A program made the translations under genes and the position numbers. A DNA stretch of 64,000 nt, taken from Mycolicibacterium poriferae (GTDB lineage: Bacteria > Actinomycetota > Actinomycetes > Mycobacteriales > Mycobacteriaceae). The notes beneath the pieces are model-generated. The model did not search any database and was not told the DNA's origin. It saw nothing but the letters and a program-made list of their open reading frames with translations. Location of the stretch: positions 620,001 to 684,000 of the forward strand of contig NZ_AP022570.1 in assembly GCF_010728325.1 (NCBI RefSeq). The letters run 5' to 3'. Below, piece after piece: positions 33,616-44,817 of this stretch (position 1 is its first letter; each line of letters begins with the position of its first letter).

Positions 33616-33953
33616 CCGAGCAGGAAACCGCTGTGCCCGCCGACGGTGTGCAGGTGACGACGACGCACCTGCGGGCTCTAGGCAACCACCACGCCCGCGC
33701 CGCCGACGCGATCGACGCGGCCGCAGGCCTGATGGCGGACGCCGACCGGTCGATCACGTCCTCGCACGGGGTCATCGCCGCATCGACGGTCCGGGTCATG
33801 GAGGAACTCCTGAACGCCCGGCGGCGGTGCAGCTCCGCGGCGGCCCACGCCGTGCGCGTTGTCAGCGAGGATCTGGCGGCCGTGGCGCAGCGCTACGAGG
33901 GGACCGACGAGTCGGCCGGCGTCGACCTCGACCGTCAGATCGGATCGCCGTGA
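33612..33953 (+). CDS. espF: EspF-like ESX-1 protein
   Basis: 113 residues, helical, of the EspC/EspF class (Rv3865 is 103 aa). VQVTTTHLRALGNHHARAAD and RYEGTDESAGVDLDRQIG are typical of the fold. EspF is secreted with EspE. It overlaps both espE (4 nt) and espG1 (1 nt, TGATG), so the three are translationally coupled. Confidence 0.72.
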   Translation: MTEQETAVPADGVQVTTTHLRALGNHHARAADAIDAAAGLMADADRSITSSHGVIAASTVRVMEELLNARRRCSSAAAHAVRVVSEDLAAVAQRYEGTDESAGVDLDRQIGSP

Positions 33954-34819
33954 TGGCCAGCCCGTTCCTCGGAGACGGGGAACCCACCCACTACGACGAT
34001 GTCGTCGGCGTCGAGGTGACGATCGACGGAATGCTGGTGATCGCCGACCTGCTGCACCTGGTCGACTTTCCCCAGTCGCTGGGCATCCGCCCCAACATCC
34101 CCTACGAAGACCAGCGCAAGATCGTCTGGGACCAGGTCACCCGGGATCTGACCGCTCAGGGGATCCTGACCGCCTTCGGCGACCCGCACCCCGAGGTGGC
34201 TGCCATGGTCGACACCCTGAGCAGGCCCGATAGGCTCCTGGACTGCCGGTGGTGGCGCCGCGATGTCGGCGGCAAGATGGTGCGCTTCGTGGTCTGTCGT
34301 AAAGGGGATCGACATGTCGTGGCCGCGCGGGACGAGGACATGCTGGTGCTGCAGCGGGTGGCACCGCAGGTGGGGCTGTCCGCGATGGTGAACGTCGTGA
34401 TCGGCGACGCCGCCCCTGCCGATGTCGAACCCCTGACGGGGATCGCTGCGAAACTGGCCGAGGTCCGCACCGCAGAACAACTCGCCGGCTACGGCATGCC
34501 GCCGTCGTCCGCCCGCATCTACGCCGAGGCGACCGGCAACCCCGACAGCTGGGTGGAGATCACCGCCTCCGAACGTCATCCCGGCGGCACGTTCTCCGGG
34601 GCCGGGGTGGGCGCGGGAGTGCTCGACTCGCCGCACGGCAGAATCGTTTCGATTCCGCGGCGGGTGAGCGGCGACCTGTACGGCAGCTTCCTGCCCGGCA
34701 CCCCCGAGAACTTCCAGCGTGCGCTCGACGGCCTGATGGAGTTCCTGCCCTCCAAGAGCTGGTTCGAGCACAAGGACGTGCTCGATACCGACAACGTGCT
34801 CGATACCGACCTGTCGTAA
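33953..34819 (+). CDS. espG1: EspG1, cytosolic chaperone for ESX-1 PE/PPE substrates
   Basis: 288 residues. DDVVGVEVTIDGMLVIADLL, LGIRPNIPYEDQRKIVWDQV, CRWWRRDVGGKMVRFVVCRK and RRVSGDLYGSFLPGTPENFQ match M. tuberculosis EspG1 (Rv3866) along most of its length. EspG proteins hold the PPE tip and keep PE-PPE pairs soluble for delivery to EccC. The C-terminus ends with a small repeat (DTDNVLDTDLS). The start ATG overlaps the espF stop. Confidence 0.95.
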   Translation: MASPFLGDGEPTHYDDVVGVEVTIDGMLVIADLLHLVDFPQSLGIRPNIPYEDQRKIVWDQVTRDLTAQGILTAFGDPHPEVAAMVDTLSRPDRLLDCRWWRRDVGGKMVRFVVCRKGDRHVVAARDEDMLVLQRVAPQVGLSAMVNVVIGDAAPADVEPLTGIAAKLAEVRTAEQLAGYGMPPSSARIYAEATGNPDSWVEITASERHPGGTFSGAGVGAGVLDSPHGRIVSIPRRVSGDLYGSFLPGTPENFQRALDGLMEFLPSKSWFEHKDVLDTDNVLDTDLS

Positions 34820-34843
34820 CCCGACTGAGAAAGGCGATCCACG

Positions 34844-35410
34844 GTGGCCCACCCCCCGCCCGGTGATCCCGGGGACGACGGGAATCCCGACGGTGACCTG
34901 GCGGCGCTCGACTTCGGTGCCGCCGCAGACGGCGACGCCTCCGAGACCGACCTCGGCGTCATCCTCGGCGACTACTCCAGTGACGGCGACGGCATCGATG
35001 CGGCGACGGACGACGACCCCATCGCCGCGTTCCCGTCACCCGGGTTCGGAGCTGGGGACGGGCACGTCGACGATGCCGCCGCACCGCTGTTCACCGTGGC
35101 CAACCCGCCCGGCACCGTCACCGTGACGACGTTCCTGGACGGCCGCGTGCACCGGGTGGACCTCGCACCGGCGACCACGACGATGGCCGAGTCGGTCCTT
35201 GCCGACGAGATCGTCGTCATCGCGGCGCTGGCGACCCAGGATGCCCGGTCGGCCCAGTACACGGTCATGCTGGACGGCATGCGTGAACACGGCCACGACA
35301 ATGCCGCCACCCGCGACTTCCTCAATCGCGACCTGAATCTGCCCACCCCGGAACAAGCTGCGGCCGCACGGATCGAGCTGTTCACGAACCGCTACGCAGG
35401 TGAGGCATGA
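34844..35410 (+). CDS. espH: EspH, ESX-1 accessory protein
   Basis: 188 residues from a GTG start (Rv3867 is 183). The acidic N-terminal third is followed by a conserved core: LFTVANPPGTVTVTTFLDGR, then LADEIVVIAALATQDARSAQ and FLNRDLNLPTPEQAAAARIE. EspH is needed for secretion or stability of EspE/EspF in other mycobacteria. It is coupled to eccA1 by ATGA. Confidence 0.9.
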   Translation: MAHPPPGDPGDDGNPDGDLAALDFGAAADGDASETDLGVILGDYSSDGDGIDAATDDDPIAAFPSPGFGAGDGHVDDAAAPLFTVANPPGTVTVTTFLDGRVHRVDLAPATTTMAESVLADEIVVIAALATQDARSAQYTVMLDGMREHGHDNAATRDFLNRDLNLPTPEQAAAARIELFTNRYAGEA

Positions 35411-37128
35411 CTGAACAACTGGCCGGCCTCTTCGGCACCGCGGTCGGCATGCTGCCCAGCGCTCCGGCGCGCTCGCTCGAGCTGTTCACCGAGATCACCG
35501 ACGCCGACGACACCGCCTGTGACGCGTGGGTGGGACGCATCCGCTGCGGTGACCGGGACCGGGCGACGATGTTCCGAGCATGGTTCTCGCGCACCAGTTT
35601 CGGCCAGCTCGCCGGTGCCGCCGAGATGTCAATGAACAGCCTGGGCACCCGCGTCCCGATCGGCGGCATGTTCGGTGACATCACCTATCCGGTGAACTCG
35701 CCGCTGGCCATCACCATGGGATTCGCAGTCAGTGAGGCCGCCGAGGGTAACTACGCCGACGCGATGGAGGCGATCGAGGACGTCCCCGCGGCCGGCGCCG
35801 AACACCTGGTGGCGTGGGTCAAGGCCGTCATCTATGCGGCGGCGCAACGATGGACCGACGTCATCGAGGAGGTACGCAGCGCCGCGGCGTGGCCGGACAA
35901 GTTCCTCGCGGCCGCAGCCGGGGTGGCCCACGGTGTCGCCGCCGCCAACCTGGGCCTGTTCACCGAAGCTGAGCGCCGGCTGACCGAAGCCAATGCCTCA
36001 CCCGCCGGGGAGGCCTGCAACCAGGCCATCGCCTGGTTCCTGGCGATGACCTATCGAAGCCAGGGCAACGAGGAGGGCGCCCTGGCCCTGCTGGAATGGC
36101 TGCAGGCCAGCCACCCGACGCCTGTGGTCACCACCGCATTGCGCGACCCGGCCTATCGGCTGCAGACCACCACGGCTGAGCAGATCAGCGCGCGACGCGA
36201 CCCCTGGGACGTCGACAGCGCCGAAGCCGACACGTCGGTGCGCGATCGGCTGCTGGCCGACGCGCAGGCCGAACTGGACCGCCAGATCGGGCTCAGCCGG
36301 GTCAAGGAACAGATCGAGCGCTACCGCGCGGCGACACAGATGGCCAAGGTGCGGGCCGCCCGAGGAATGAAGGTTGCGCAGGCGTCCAAGCACATGATCT
36401 TCACCGGCCCGCCCGGAACCGGGAAGACCACGATCGCGCGGGTGGTCGCCAACATCTTGGCGGGCCTCGGAGTGATCGCCGAACCCAAACTCGTCGAAAC
36501 CTCCCGCAAGGACTTCGTCGCCGAATACGAAGGGCAGTCGGCGGTCAAGACCGCGCGCACCATCGACCGGGCCGTGGGCGGCGTGCTGTTCATCGACGAG
36601 GCCTACACCCTGGTCCAGGAGCGGGACGGGCGCGCCGACCCGTTCGGCACCGAGGCGCTGGACACCTTGTTGGCCAGGATGGAGAACGACCGCGACCGGC
36701 TCGTCGTGATCATCGCCGGTTACAGCAACGACATCGACCGACTGCTGGAGACCAACGACGGACTGCGCTCGCGGTTCTCCACCCGCATCGAATTCGACTC
36801 CTACTCGCCGCGCGAGATCGTCGAAATCGCCGAAGTCATCGCCGCGGGAACGGATTCGAGCCTCAGCACGGAGGCCGCCACCGCAGTGCTCGAGGCCGCG
36901 ACGCTGCTGGTCCAGAGCAGCGCCAACGGTAAGCCCGCGATCGACGTCGCCGGAAACGGGCGCTACGCCCGCCAGCTGGTCGAGGCCGGGGAGCAGACCC
37001 GGGACATGAGGCTGGCCCGTTCCACGGACATCGAGAGCCTCGACGTCGCCCAGCTCAGCGAGATCAGCGGGGCGGACATGGCCGCGGCGATCACGTCGGT
37101 GCACAGCAGACTGAACATCAGCGGGTAG
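35407..37128 (+). CDS. eccA1: EccA1, AAA+ ATPase of ESX-1
   Basis: 573 residues, equal to Rv3868. An N-terminal TPR-like domain (about 1-270) precedes a CbxX/CfqX-type AAA+ domain: Walker A FTGPPGTGKTTIARVVANIL, Walker B GVLFIDEAYTLV and the arginine-finger region DGLRSRFSTRIEF. EccA1 is cytosolic and is thought to help release or prepare substrates from EspG. It is tightly packed with espH and eccB1. Confidence 0.96.
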   Translation: MTEQLAGLFGTAVGMLPSAPARSLELFTEITDADDTACDAWVGRIRCGDRDRATMFRAWFSRTSFGQLAGAAEMSMNSLGTRVPIGGMFGDITYPVNSPLAITMGFAVSEAAEGNYADAMEAIEDVPAAGAEHLVAWVKAVIYAAAQRWTDVIEEVRSAAAWPDKFLAAAAGVAHGVAAANLGLFTEAERRLTEANASPAGEACNQAIAWFLAMTYRSQGNEEGALALLEWLQASHPTPVVTTALRDPAYRLQTTTAEQISARRDPWDVDSAEADTSVRDRLLADAQAELDRQIGLSRVKEQIERYRAATQMAKVRAARGMKVAQASKHMIFTGPPGTGKTTIARVVANILAGLGVIAEPKLVETSRKDFVAEYEGQSAVKTARTIDRAVGGVLFIDEAYTLVQERDGRADPFGTEALDTLLARMENDRDRLVVIIAGYSNDIDRLLETNDGLRSRFSTRIEFDSYSPREIVEIAEVIAAGTDSSLSTEAATAVLEAATLLVQSSANGKPAIDVAGNGRYARQLVEAGEQTRDMRLARSTDIESLDVAQLSEISGADMAAAITSVHSRLNISG

Positions 37129-37131
37129 ACG

Positions 37132-38604
37132 ATGGCAGGTTTTCGGCTCACCACCAAGGTTCAGGTCAGCGGCTGGCGCTTCCTGCTGCGCCGCGTCGAG
37201 CACGCCATCGTGCGACGCGACACCCGCATGTTCGACGACCCGCTGCAGTTCTACAGCCGCGCGGTGAGCGCAGGCATCATCATCGCGGTGCTGATCTGCC
37301 TCGGCGCTGCGCTGCTCGCCTATTTCAAACCGCTCGGGAAGCGCGGCGGGGACAGCCTTCTGGTCGACCGCACCACCAATCAGCTTTACGTCGTGCTGCC
37401 CGACACCGGCCAGTTGCGCCCCGTCTACAACCTCAGCTCGGCGCGATTGATCCTGGGCAACAGCAACAACCCGGTCGCGGTTAAGTCCGAGGAACTCGAC
37501 AACATGCCCAAGGGGCAACCGCTCGGCATCCCCGGAGCCCCGTACGCCACCCCCGTCTCGTCGTCGCCCGTCTCGCAATGGTCGTTGTGCGACACGGTGA
37601 TCCAACCGGAGACGGTGGCGCCGACCGTCGACACCTCCGTGCTGATCACCCCCCTGGCGGTGGACGGTTCGGTGGGCGCGCTGAAAGCCGGGCAGGGCAT
37701 GCTGGTGTCCTACGAGGGACAGGACTGGCTGATCACCGACACCGGCCGCCACTCGATCGACCTCGCCGACCGGGCGGTAACTTCCGCGGTGGGCATCCCC
37801 GTCACGGCGCGCTCGGCACCGATCTCCGAGGGGCTGTTCAACGCCCTGCCCGACGCCGGGCCGTGGCGGCTTCCCGCGATCCCGGGCAGCGGTGCGCCCA
37901 ACACCGTCGGGCTACCACCGGAACTGGTCATCGGAACGGTGTTCACCACCGACACCGAATCCGACGAACAGCATTACGTGGTGCTGCCCAACGGCGTCGC
38001 GAAGGTCAACGGCACCACCGCCGCGGCACTGCGGGCCACCAACTCCTACGGCCTGGTCGCAGCCCCGTCGATGGCACCGAGTGCGGTGGCCGCGATCGTC
38101 GAGCAGGTCTACGACTCGCCGCTGCCCGACGAACCGATGGACATCCTTGCGCGGGAGGAACTCCCGGCGCTGTGCTGGACGTGGCAGCGCGAGACCGGCG
38201 ACCAGGCGCCGCAGACGACCGTCATCGCCGGGCGCCACCTGCCACTGCCTGCCGCCGACATGGCCACCGGAATCAAACAGATCAGCGGTGACGCCACTGT
38301 GCACATCAGCGGCGGTCAGTACATTCGGCTGCAATCCCCGGATCCGCGCTTCGGGGAGAGCCTCTACTACATCGACCCGCAGGGCGTCCGGTACGGGCTG
38401 CCCGACGAGGACACGGCAGCCAAACTGGGGCTGACGTCGCCGCGCACCGCGCCATGGCAGGTGGTCAGCCTTCTCGTCGACGGCCCCGTGCTGTCCAAAG
38501 AGGCTGCACTGATCGAACACGACACACTGCCGCCGAACCCGAACCCGCGCAAGGTCGGAGCCGGGGACGCCCAGCCCGCCGGAAGCAACGGAGGTGGCGG
38601 ATGA
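37132..38604 (+). CDS. eccB1: EccB1, ESX-1 membrane core protein
   Basis: 490 residues. A short cytosolic N-terminus ([20 protein letters not shown]) is followed by one membrane helix, [20 protein letters not shown] (about residues 45-64), and a large periplasmic domain with the usual R1-R4 repeat layout. EccB caps the periplasmic face of the secretion complex. The stop overlaps the eccCa1 start. Confidence 0.95.
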   Translation: MAGFRLTTKVQVSGWRFLLRRVEHAIVRRDTRMFDDPLQFYSRAVSAGIIIAVLICLGAALLAYFKPLGKRGGDSLLVDRTTNQLYVVLPDTGQLRPVYNLSSARLILGNSNNPVAVKSEELDNMPKGQPLGIPGAPYATPVSSSPVSQWSLCDTVIQPETVAPTVDTSVLITPLAVDGSVGALKAGQGMLVSYEGQDWLITDTGRHSIDLADRAVTSAVGIPVTARSAPISEGLFNALPDAGPWRLPAIPGSGAPNTVGLPPELVIGTVFTTDTESDEQHYVVLPNGVAKVNGTTAAALRATNSYGLVAAPSMAPSAVAAIVEQVYDSPLPDEPMDILAREELPALCWTWQRETGDQAPQTTVIAGRHLPLPAADMATGIKQISGDATVHISGGQYIRLQSPDPRFGESLYYIDPQGVRYGLPDEDTAAKLGLTSPRTAPWQVVSLLVDGPVLSKEAALIEHDTLPPNPNPRKVGAGDAQPAGSNGGGG

Positions 38605-40826
38605 CGACCCGCAAATTCACACCCATCATGAAGCGCGGCCCGCGGCTCAGCCCCGGGGAGATCAACGTGGTCCCGCCCGACGACCTCGGCGTCGACATCC
38701 CCCCGTCCGGCATGCAGAAGGCCCTGCCCTGGGTGCTGGGCGGCTGCATGCTCGGCATGATCGCGATCATGATCTTCAGTGGGGTGCGCCAACTCTCGCC
38801 CTACATGTTCATGATGCCGCTGATGATGGTGATGGGCGCGGTCGGTCTGGTGGCCAGCGGCGGCAGCGGAGGCAAGAAGGTCCCCGAGATCAACTCCGAC
38901 CGCAAGGAGTACCTGCGCTATCTCGCCGGACTGCGGACGAGGGTCACGTCGTCGGCGGCGGCGCAGGTGACGTTCTTCAACTATCACGCGCCGCACCCCG
39001 ACGACCTGCTGTCCGTCATCGGCACCCACCGGCAGTGGTCACGGGCGTCCAACGCCGACTTCTACGCAGCGGCCCGAATCGGCATCGGATCCGAACCCGC
39101 GGTGGATCGCCTGCTGAAGCCTGCGGTCGGCGGCGACCTGGCCGGACCCGCGGGTGCCCCGCAGGCGCACCTCGAACCCGTCAGCCACATGTGGGTCACG
39201 AAATTCCTACGCACCCACGGCCTGATCCACGACTGCCCGAAACTCGTTCAGCTGCGCACCTTTCCGACTATTGCGGTCGGGGGCGACCCCGACGGCGCGG
39301 CCGGACTGTTGACCGCGATGATCTGTCATCTGGCGGTGTTCCATCCGCCGGACCTGTTGCAGATCAGGGTGCTGACCGACGATCCGGAGGATCCACGCTG
39401 GGCCTGGCTGAAGTGGCTGCCACACGTGGCGCACCAGTCCGACACCGACGCCGCCGGTCACACCCGGATGATCTTCACCCGGCCCGACGGTCTGAGCGAC
39501 CTGGCCGCCCGCGGCCCGCACACCGCCGACGCCACGCCCAACGGCCCCTATGTCGTCGTCATCGACCTGTCCGGCGGCAAAGCGGGTTTCCCCGCCGACG
39601 GCCGGGCCGGCGTCACCGTCATCACGCTCGGTAACCACCGCTCGGCCTACCGCATCCGCGTCGACGCCGACGGCACAGCCGACGACCGGCTCCCCAACCA
39701 GACCTTCCGGCTGGTGGCCAGCCAGGTCGACACGATGACCGCCGGGCAGGCGCAGCGGGTGGCGCGCAAGCTGGCCGGGTGGTCCATCACCGGGACGATC
39801 ATCGACAAGAGCACCCGGGTGCAGAAGAAGGTCGCCACCGAATGGCACGAGATCGTGGGCGCGCAAACCGTGGAGGAGGTGACCCCCGCCCGCTGGCGGA
39901 TGTTCACCGACACCGACCGTGACCGGCTCCGTATCCCGTTCGGCCACGAGCTCAAGACCGGCGACGTGATGTATCTCGACATCAAGGAGGGCGCAGAGTT
40001 CGGTGCGGGCCCACACGGCATGCTGATCGGCACCACCGGCTCGGGTAAGTCGGAGTTCCTGCGGACGCTGATCCTGTCGCTGGCCGCCACCCACCATCCC
40101 GACCAGATCAACCTGCTGCTGACGGACTTCAAAGGCGGATCGACATTCCTGGGCATGGAGAAGCTGCCGCACACCGCGGCGGTGGTGACCAACATGGAAG
40201 AGGAGGCGGAGCTGGTCAGCCGGATGGGCGAGGTGCTCAGCGGCGAACTGGACCGCCGGCAGTCGATCCTGCGCCAGGCCGGCATCCAGGTCGGCGCGGC
40301 CGGCGCCCTGTCGGGAGTGGCCGAGTACGAGAAACACCGTGAGCGCGGAGCCGATCTCCCGCCGTTGCCCACGCTGTTCGTCGTCGTCGACGAGTTCGCC
40401 GAGCTGCTGCAGAACCATCCCGACTTCATCGGACTGTTCGACCGCATCTGCCGGGTGGGCCGTTCGCTGCGGGTACACCTGCTGCTGGCCACGCAGTCGC
40501 TGAACACCGGCGGCACCCGCATCGACAAGCTCGAGCCGAACCTGACCTATCGAATCGCGCTGCGCACCACGAGCTCCGCGGAATCCAAGGCGGTGATCGG
40601 GACACCTGAGGCGCAGTACATCTCGAACAAGGAGAGCGGCGTCGGGTTCCTGCGGGTCGGCATGGAGGATCCGGTGAAGTTCCAGAGCGTCTATACGGGC
40701 AACCCGTACGTGCCCGTCGTCGCCGCCGCCGGTGACGACGACGCACCGCGGGCCCAGGCCGACAAGACGCTGCGGATCCACCGGTTCACCGCGGCCCCGA
40801 TCATGGATGCGACGGTGGCGCAATGA
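38601..40826 (+). CDS. eccCa1: EccCa1, FtsK/SpoIIIE-type ATPase, membrane half
   Basis: 741 residues from ATG 38601 ([20 protein letters not shown]). Two membrane helices lie between about 35 and 90. The first ATPase domain has Walker [15 protein letters not shown] and Walker [14 protein letters not shown]. With the separately encoded EccCb1 it forms the motor, as in M. tuberculosis where ESX-1 EccC is likewise split. The ORF is open upstream, but the ATG overlaps the eccB1 stop as in relatives. Confidence 0.96.
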   Translation: MTTRKFTPIMKRGPRLSPGEINVVPPDDLGVDIPPSGMQKALPWVLGGCMLGMIAIMIFSGVRQLSPYMFMMPLMMVMGAVGLVASGGSGGKKVPEINSDRKEYLRYLAGLRTRVTSSAAAQVTFFNYHAPHPDDLLSVIGTHRQWSRASNADFYAAARIGIGSEPAVDRLLKPAVGGDLAGPAGAPQAHLEPVSHMWVTKFLRTHGLIHDCPKLVQLRTFPTIAVGGDPDGAAGLLTAMICHLAVFHPPDLLQIRVLTDDPEDPRWAWLKWLPHVAHQSDTDAAGHTRMIFTRPDGLSDLAARGPHTADATPNGPYVVVIDLSGGKAGFPADGRAGVTVITLGNHRSAYRIRVDADGTADDRLPNQTFRLVASQVDTMTAGQAQRVARKLAGWSITGTIIDKSTRVQKKVATEWHEIVGAQTVEEVTPARWRMFTDTDRDRLRIPFGHELKTGDVMYLDIKEGAEFGAGPHGMLIGTTGSGKSEFLRTLILSLAATHHPDQINLLLTDFKGGSTFLGMEKLPHTAAVVTNMEEEAELVSRMGEVLSGELDRRQSILRQAGIQVGAAGALSGVAEYEKHRERGADLPPLPTLFVVVDEFAELLQNHPDFIGLFDRICRVGRSLRVHLLLATQSLNTGGTRIDKLEPNLTYRIALRTTSSAESKAVIGTPEAQYISNKESGVGFLRVGMEDPVKFQSVYTGNPYVPVVAAAGDDDAPRAQADKTLRIHRFTAAPIMDATVAQ

Positions 40827-42604
40827 CGATCGAGTCCGGGCAGAAGGTGCTCCGCGAGGTCGTCCTCGACCAGCTGACCACCGGTGAGAACCATGCGTAC
40901 CGGATGTGGCTGCCCCCGTTGGCCGATCCCACTCCGGTCAACGAACTGATCGCGCGTGACTACGACCGTCGCCCACTGCGGATCGGTCTGGGTGTCATGG
41001 ACGAACCCCGCCGGCACCGCCAAGAAGTCTGGGGTATCGACATCTCCACCGCCGCGGGCAACATCGCCGTCGGCGGAGCCCCGCAGACCGGCAAGTCGAC
41101 ATTCCTGCAGACGTTCATCCTCTCGGCGTCGGCGTCGCACACCCCGCGGCAGATCCAGTTCTACTGCGTGGACATGGGCGGCGGTGGCCTCATGTACATC
41201 GAGGACCTGCCCCACGTGGGCGGTGTCGCCACCCGCGCCGAGCCCGACCGGGTCAACCGCGTCATCGCGGAGGTCAAAGCCGTTCTGCGGCAGCGCGAGC
41301 AGACCTTCAAACAGTTCCGGGTCGGATCGATGGCCGACTACCGGCAGATGCGCGAAGACCCGGACAACCCGGCGTCGGCGGATCCGTTCGGCGACGTGTT
41401 CCTGGTGATCGATGGCTGGCCGGCCTTCGCCGCGGAGTTCACCGAGCTCGAAGCCGTCGTGCAGGACATCGCCGGGCAGGGGTTGGCCTACGGCGTGCAC
41501 ACGATGATCTCGACCCCGCGATGGACCGAACTCAAGGCGCGGATCCGCGACTACCTGGGCACCAAGGTCGAATTCCGGTTGGGGGATGTCAACGAGACCC
41601 AGATCGACCGCATCACCCGAGAGATTCCGCTGAACCGGCCGGGGCGTGCGGTGTCCACCGAGAGGTTCCATCTGATGATCGGCGTGCCGCGCCTGGACGG
41701 TGTGCACAGCGCCGAGGCGCTGGTGCCGGCGATGGCCGCGGCCGTGCAGGAGGTGTCTGCGCGCCACACCATGGAAGCGCCGCCCGTGCGGGTGCTGCCC
41801 AGCCGGATCCATCTGCACCAGCTCGATGCGAATCCACCCGGCCCGGAGGCCGATTACCGGACCCGGTGGACCGTGCCGGTGGGGGTGCGTGAATCCGATC
41901 TCACCGTGGCGCACAGCCACATGCACACCAGCCCGCACCATCTGATCTTCGGAGCGCCCAAATCCGGGAAAACGACCATCGCCCATGCGCTGGCCCGGGC
42001 CATCTGCGCGCGCAACAGTCCAGAACAGGTCCGGTTCATGGTGGCCGACTACCGGTCGGGGCTGCTGGAAGCGGTCCCGGAGACCCATCTGCTGGCGGCC
42101 GGCGCCATCAACCGCAACCATGCCACCCTCGAACAGTCGGTGAAGGCGCTCGCGGCGAACCTGACCAAGCGGCTGCCTCCGGCGGACCTGACACCGTCAC
42201 AGCTGCGGGCCCGGTCGTGGTGGACGGGCCCGGACATCGTGCTGTTGGTCGACGACTGGCACATGATCGTCGCCGCCGGCGGGATGATGTCGCCGATGGC
42301 CCCGTTGGCGCCGCTGCTTCCGGCGGCGGCGGACATCGGTCTGCACCTGATCGTGACCTGTCAGATGAGTCAGGCCCACCGGGCCACGATGGACAAGTTC
42401 GTCGGCGCGGCGTACGGGGCGGGAACTCCGACGATGTTCCTGTCCGGTGAGAAGCAGGACTTCCCGTCCCGCGAGATTCTGGTCAAGAAACGACCACCTG
42501 GCCAGGCTTTTTATGTGACGCCGGATGGTAAGGAAGTGATTCAGGCGGCGTATGTGGATCCGCCCGAAGAAGATGTGTTCGCAGCACCCTCGGACGCCGG
42601 TTAG
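40823..42604 (+). CDS. eccCb1: EccCb1, ATPase half of the ESX-1 motor
   Basis: 593 residues with two FtsK-like ATPase domains: [18 protein letters not shown] (about residue 90) and [18 protein letters not shown] (about 380). Acidic Walker B segments are [12 protein letters not shown] and [11 protein letters not shown]. It binds the C-terminal signal of EsxB and couples substrate recruitment to export. It overlaps eccCa1 by 4 nt. It ends 148 bp before pe35. Confidence 0.96.
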   Translation: MTIESGQKVLREVVLDQLTTGENHAYRMWLPPLADPTPVNELIARDYDRRPLRIGLGVMDEPRRHRQEVWGIDISTAAGNIAVGGAPQTGKSTFLQTFILSASASHTPRQIQFYCVDMGGGGLMYIEDLPHVGGVATRAEPDRVNRVIAEVKAVLRQREQTFKQFRVGSMADYRQMREDPDNPASADPFGDVFLVIDGWPAFAAEFTELEAVVQDIAGQGLAYGVHTMISTPRWTELKARIRDYLGTKVEFRLGDVNETQIDRITREIPLNRPGRAVSTERFHLMIGVPRLDGVHSAEALVPAMAAAVQEVSARHTMEAPPVRVLPSRIHLHQLDANPPGPEADYRTRWTVPVGVRESDLTVAHSHMHTSPHHLIFGAPKSGKTTIAHALARAICARNSPEQVRFMVADYRSGLLEAVPETHLLAAGAINRNHATLEQSVKALAANLTKRLPPADLTPSQLRARSWWTGPDIVLLVDDWHMIVAAGGMMSPMAPLAPLLPAAADIGLHLIVTCQMSQAHRATMDKFVGAAYGAGTPTMFLSGEKQDFPSREILVKKRPPGQAFYVTPDGKEVIQAAYVDPPEEDVFAAPSDAG

Positions 42605-42752
42605 TATGGAATAGCGGTTCATTCCAGCAAACGCTGTTTGACCGGATGGCAATTGGGTCGGGGGACTCCAATCTCACCCACAGATAATTGCTGCTGTTTG
42701 CGCAAGTAACTAAATACATGCATGTCTTTAGCAAGAGTGAGGAGTACAGCAA
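42605..42752. promoter_or_regulatory. Promoter region of the pe35-ppe68-esxBA unit
   Basis: A relatively A/T-rich 148-bp gap. It contains GGAAT/ATTCC (42608-42625) as a short hairpin, a perfect ACATGCATGT palindrome near 42716-42725, and GAGGAG before the pe35 ATG. A separate promoter for esxBA here would agree with other mycobacteria; exact -35/-10 boxes are not assignable. Confidence 0.45.
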
Positions 42753-43049
42753 ATGCAACCACTGAGCCACAATGCAGGTGCTGTGGGGGTCGGCGGTCAG
42801 GTCGTCGCAAATGGCGCGCGGGGATTGGCAACGGGAACTGCGGCGACTGCACAAGTAAGTGCACTTACGCCCGCCGGTGCTGACGAGGTGTCCGTGCTGG
42901 CCTCGACGGCGTTCATGGCCGAGGGCGTGCAGACGCTCGGCATCAACGCACTGGCTCAGGAAGAGATCTCCCGCGCCGGCGCCACCGTGATCGAGGTGGC
43001 CGGCGTCTATCAGGCGGTCGACGGTGAGAACGGCGCCACGCTGATCTGA
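42753..43049 (+). CDS. pe35: PE35, PE-family ESX-1 protein
   Basis: 98 residues, the size of Rv3872. It begins MQPLSHNAGAVGVGGQVVAN and is a two-helix PE protein; the Pro-Glu pair itself is not present at residues 8-9, so this is a divergent PE. The end holds VIEVAGVYQAVDGEN, carrying a Y-x-x-x-D-type export motif (YQAVD). It pairs with PPE68 encoded 30 bp downstream. Confidence 0.9.
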   Translation: MQPLSHNAGAVGVGGQVVANGARGLATGTAATAQVSALTPAGADEVSVLASTAFMAEGVQTLGINALAQEEISRAGATVIEVAGVYQAVDGENGATLI

Positions 43050-43079
43050 GCTGACCACCCGATTCGAGTCGAGTGAGCC

Positions 43080-44387
43080 ATGGCCATTCCACCCATCTTC
43101 ATTCCACCCATCTGGGGAGCGTTTCCTCCCGAGGTGAACACCTCGCGCCTGATGGCAGGCGCGGGCCCCGCGCCGATGTTGCAGGCGGCGGCCGGCTGGG
43201 AGGTGCTGGCGGTCTCGTTGGAGACGCAGGCTGACGAACTGGCCGCCAGCCTGGCCTCGTTGGCGCAGATGTGGCAGGGCATGGGCAGCGAGCGGGCGAT
43301 CACCGCGTCGATGCCCATGGTGGTGTGGCTGCGGATGCTCGCACTGCAGGCGCAGAAGCGCGCGCTGCAGGCCTCGGCGCAGGCCACTTCCTATACGACG
43401 GCGTTGGCCACGACGCCCCCGCTGCCGGAGATCGAGCTCAACCATGTCACCCACGCCGTCCTCGAGGCCACCAACTTCCTCGGTGTGAACACCGTGCCGA
43501 TCGGGCTGAACGAGGCCGACTACGTGCGGATGTGGGACCAGGCCGCGACCGTCATGAGCGCCTACCAGGCCGAGACGACGGCCAATGCCACGTTCGAGCC
43601 GGTCGCTCCGCCCCAACCGATCGTGCTGCCCGGGGCAGCGAGCGCAGCGATGTCGATGGGTATGGCCAGCGCCGCCCCGATGGCCGGCAGCGCCGCGGTC
43701 CGCAATGCGGCGTTCACCCACGTCAGCGGGCAGGGCAAGATCGAGGAAGCCAACCTCAAGGCCGGCCGCATGGAGCAGGCCGTCAACCAGGCGGCCAATC
43801 AGAGCCGCTCGCAGGGCGACCCGGGTCAGATGATGCAGCAGGCGCCCCAGATGGGGATGCAGATGGCCTCGCAACTCGGCTCCACTCTCGGTCAGTTGCC
43901 TCAGCAGATGATGCAGGGCGTCACCCAGCCGTTCCAGCAGCTCACCCAGCCGCTGCAGCAGGTGTCGTCGATGTTCGGCCAGATGAGCGGGATGATGGGC
44001 GGCGATCGGGGCGCGCAGATCGGAATGCTCGGCGCCACACCCTTTTCCAATCATCCAGCGATCGGTGGCAATGGTGCGGCCAGCGGCGCCGGCCTGGTCC
44101 GGGCCGCGTCGCTGCCCGGCGCCGGCGGCACCGCGGCGCGCACCCCGCTGATGTCGAACCTGGTGGGCAAGGAACTGCAGCCCACCATGTCGCCGGTATC
44201 GGTCGGCGCCGGTGCGGCTGCGGGTGCGGCCGCGGCCGGCCTGGCCCCCGTCGGTGGTGGCGGCATGGGCGGTGGACCGATGGGAATGCTCGGCCAACGG
44301 GGGAAAAGCGGCGGCAGCAGGTCGAGCCTGAACGCGCCGGCCCCACTCGAACACGACCTCAGCGAGGACGACGAGGACGACTGGTGA
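43080..44387 (+). CDS. ppe68: PPE68, ESX-1 PPE protein
   Basis: 435 residues (Rv3873 is 368). The N-terminal extension MAIPPIFIPPIWGAF precedes PPEVNTSRLMAGAGPAPMLQ, the true PPE start. W-x-G is MWQGMG near residue 64, and LEATNFLGVNTVPIGLNEAD is highly conserved. The C-terminal half is Met/Gln-rich (MMQGVTQPFQQLTQPLQQVS), ending in DLSEDDEDDW as in M. tuberculosis. It is exported with PE35, guided by EspG1. Confidence 0.95.
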   Translation: MAIPPIFIPPIWGAFPPEVNTSRLMAGAGPAPMLQAAAGWEVLAVSLETQADELAASLASLAQMWQGMGSERAITASMPMVVWLRMLALQAQKRALQASAQATSYTTALATTPPLPEIELNHVTHAVLEATNFLGVNTVPIGLNEADYVRMWDQAATVMSAYQAETTANATFEPVAPPQPIVLPGAASAAMSMGMASAAPMAGSAAVRNAAFTHVSGQGKIEEANLKAGRMEQAVNQAANQSRSQGDPGQMMQQAPQMGMQMASQLGSTLGQLPQQMMQGVTQPFQQLTQPLQQVSSMFGQMSGMMGGDRGAQIGMLGATPFSNHPAIGGNGAASGAGLVRAASLPGAGGTAARTPLMSNLVGKELQPTMSPVSVGAGAAAGAAAAGLAPVGGGGMGGGPMGMLGQRGKSGGSRSSLNAPAPLEHDLSEDDEDDW

Positions 44388-44473
44388 TCGTCCCCCACGA
44401 CTTGCCGACCGCCTGGGTCGGGAGGGCCCGCCGACTTCGGCGGGAGCACAGGTAAACAGAGAGAAGGTCAGCA

Positions 44474-44779
44474 ATGGCATTGGTGAATGCGGATACCCCG
44501 CAGTTGATGGCGGAGGCGGCGAACTTCGACCGGATCTCCGGTGAGCTTCAGTCCGTCCTCGCCCAGGTCGAGTCGACCGCAGCGGCGCTGCAGCAGAGTC
44601 TGCACAGCGAAGGTGCGGGTCAGGCCGCGCAGGCCGCGCTGCTGCGTTTCCACGAGGCGTCGAATCAGCAGATCCGTCTGCTCACCGACATCTCGCAGAA
44701 CATCCACACCAGCGGATCGTCCTACCTCAACACCGACGCGAACAACGCCGACGACCTCGCGTCGCAGATGCAGATCTAG
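44474..44779 (+). CDS. esxB: EsxB (CFP-10)
   Basis: 101 residues, the expected WXG100 size. ANFDRISGELQSVLAQVEST aligns with NFERISGDLKTQIDQVESTA of M. tuberculosis CFP-10. The hairpin turn that usually holds W-x-G reads LHSEGAG, so no Trp is present, as also in M. smegmatis EsxB from memory. The C-terminal export motif YLNTD (Y-x-x-x-D) is intact. It forms a heterodimer with EsxA and is recognised by EccCb1. Confidence 0.95.
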   Translation: MALVNADTPQLMAEAANFDRISGELQSVLAQVESTAAALQQSLHSEGAGQAAQAALLRFHEASNQQIRLLTDISQNIHTSGSSYLNTDANNADDLASQMQI

Positions 44780-44817
44780 CCAAACCCCGAGACCAAGACT
44801 GAGAACGGAGAACACAA

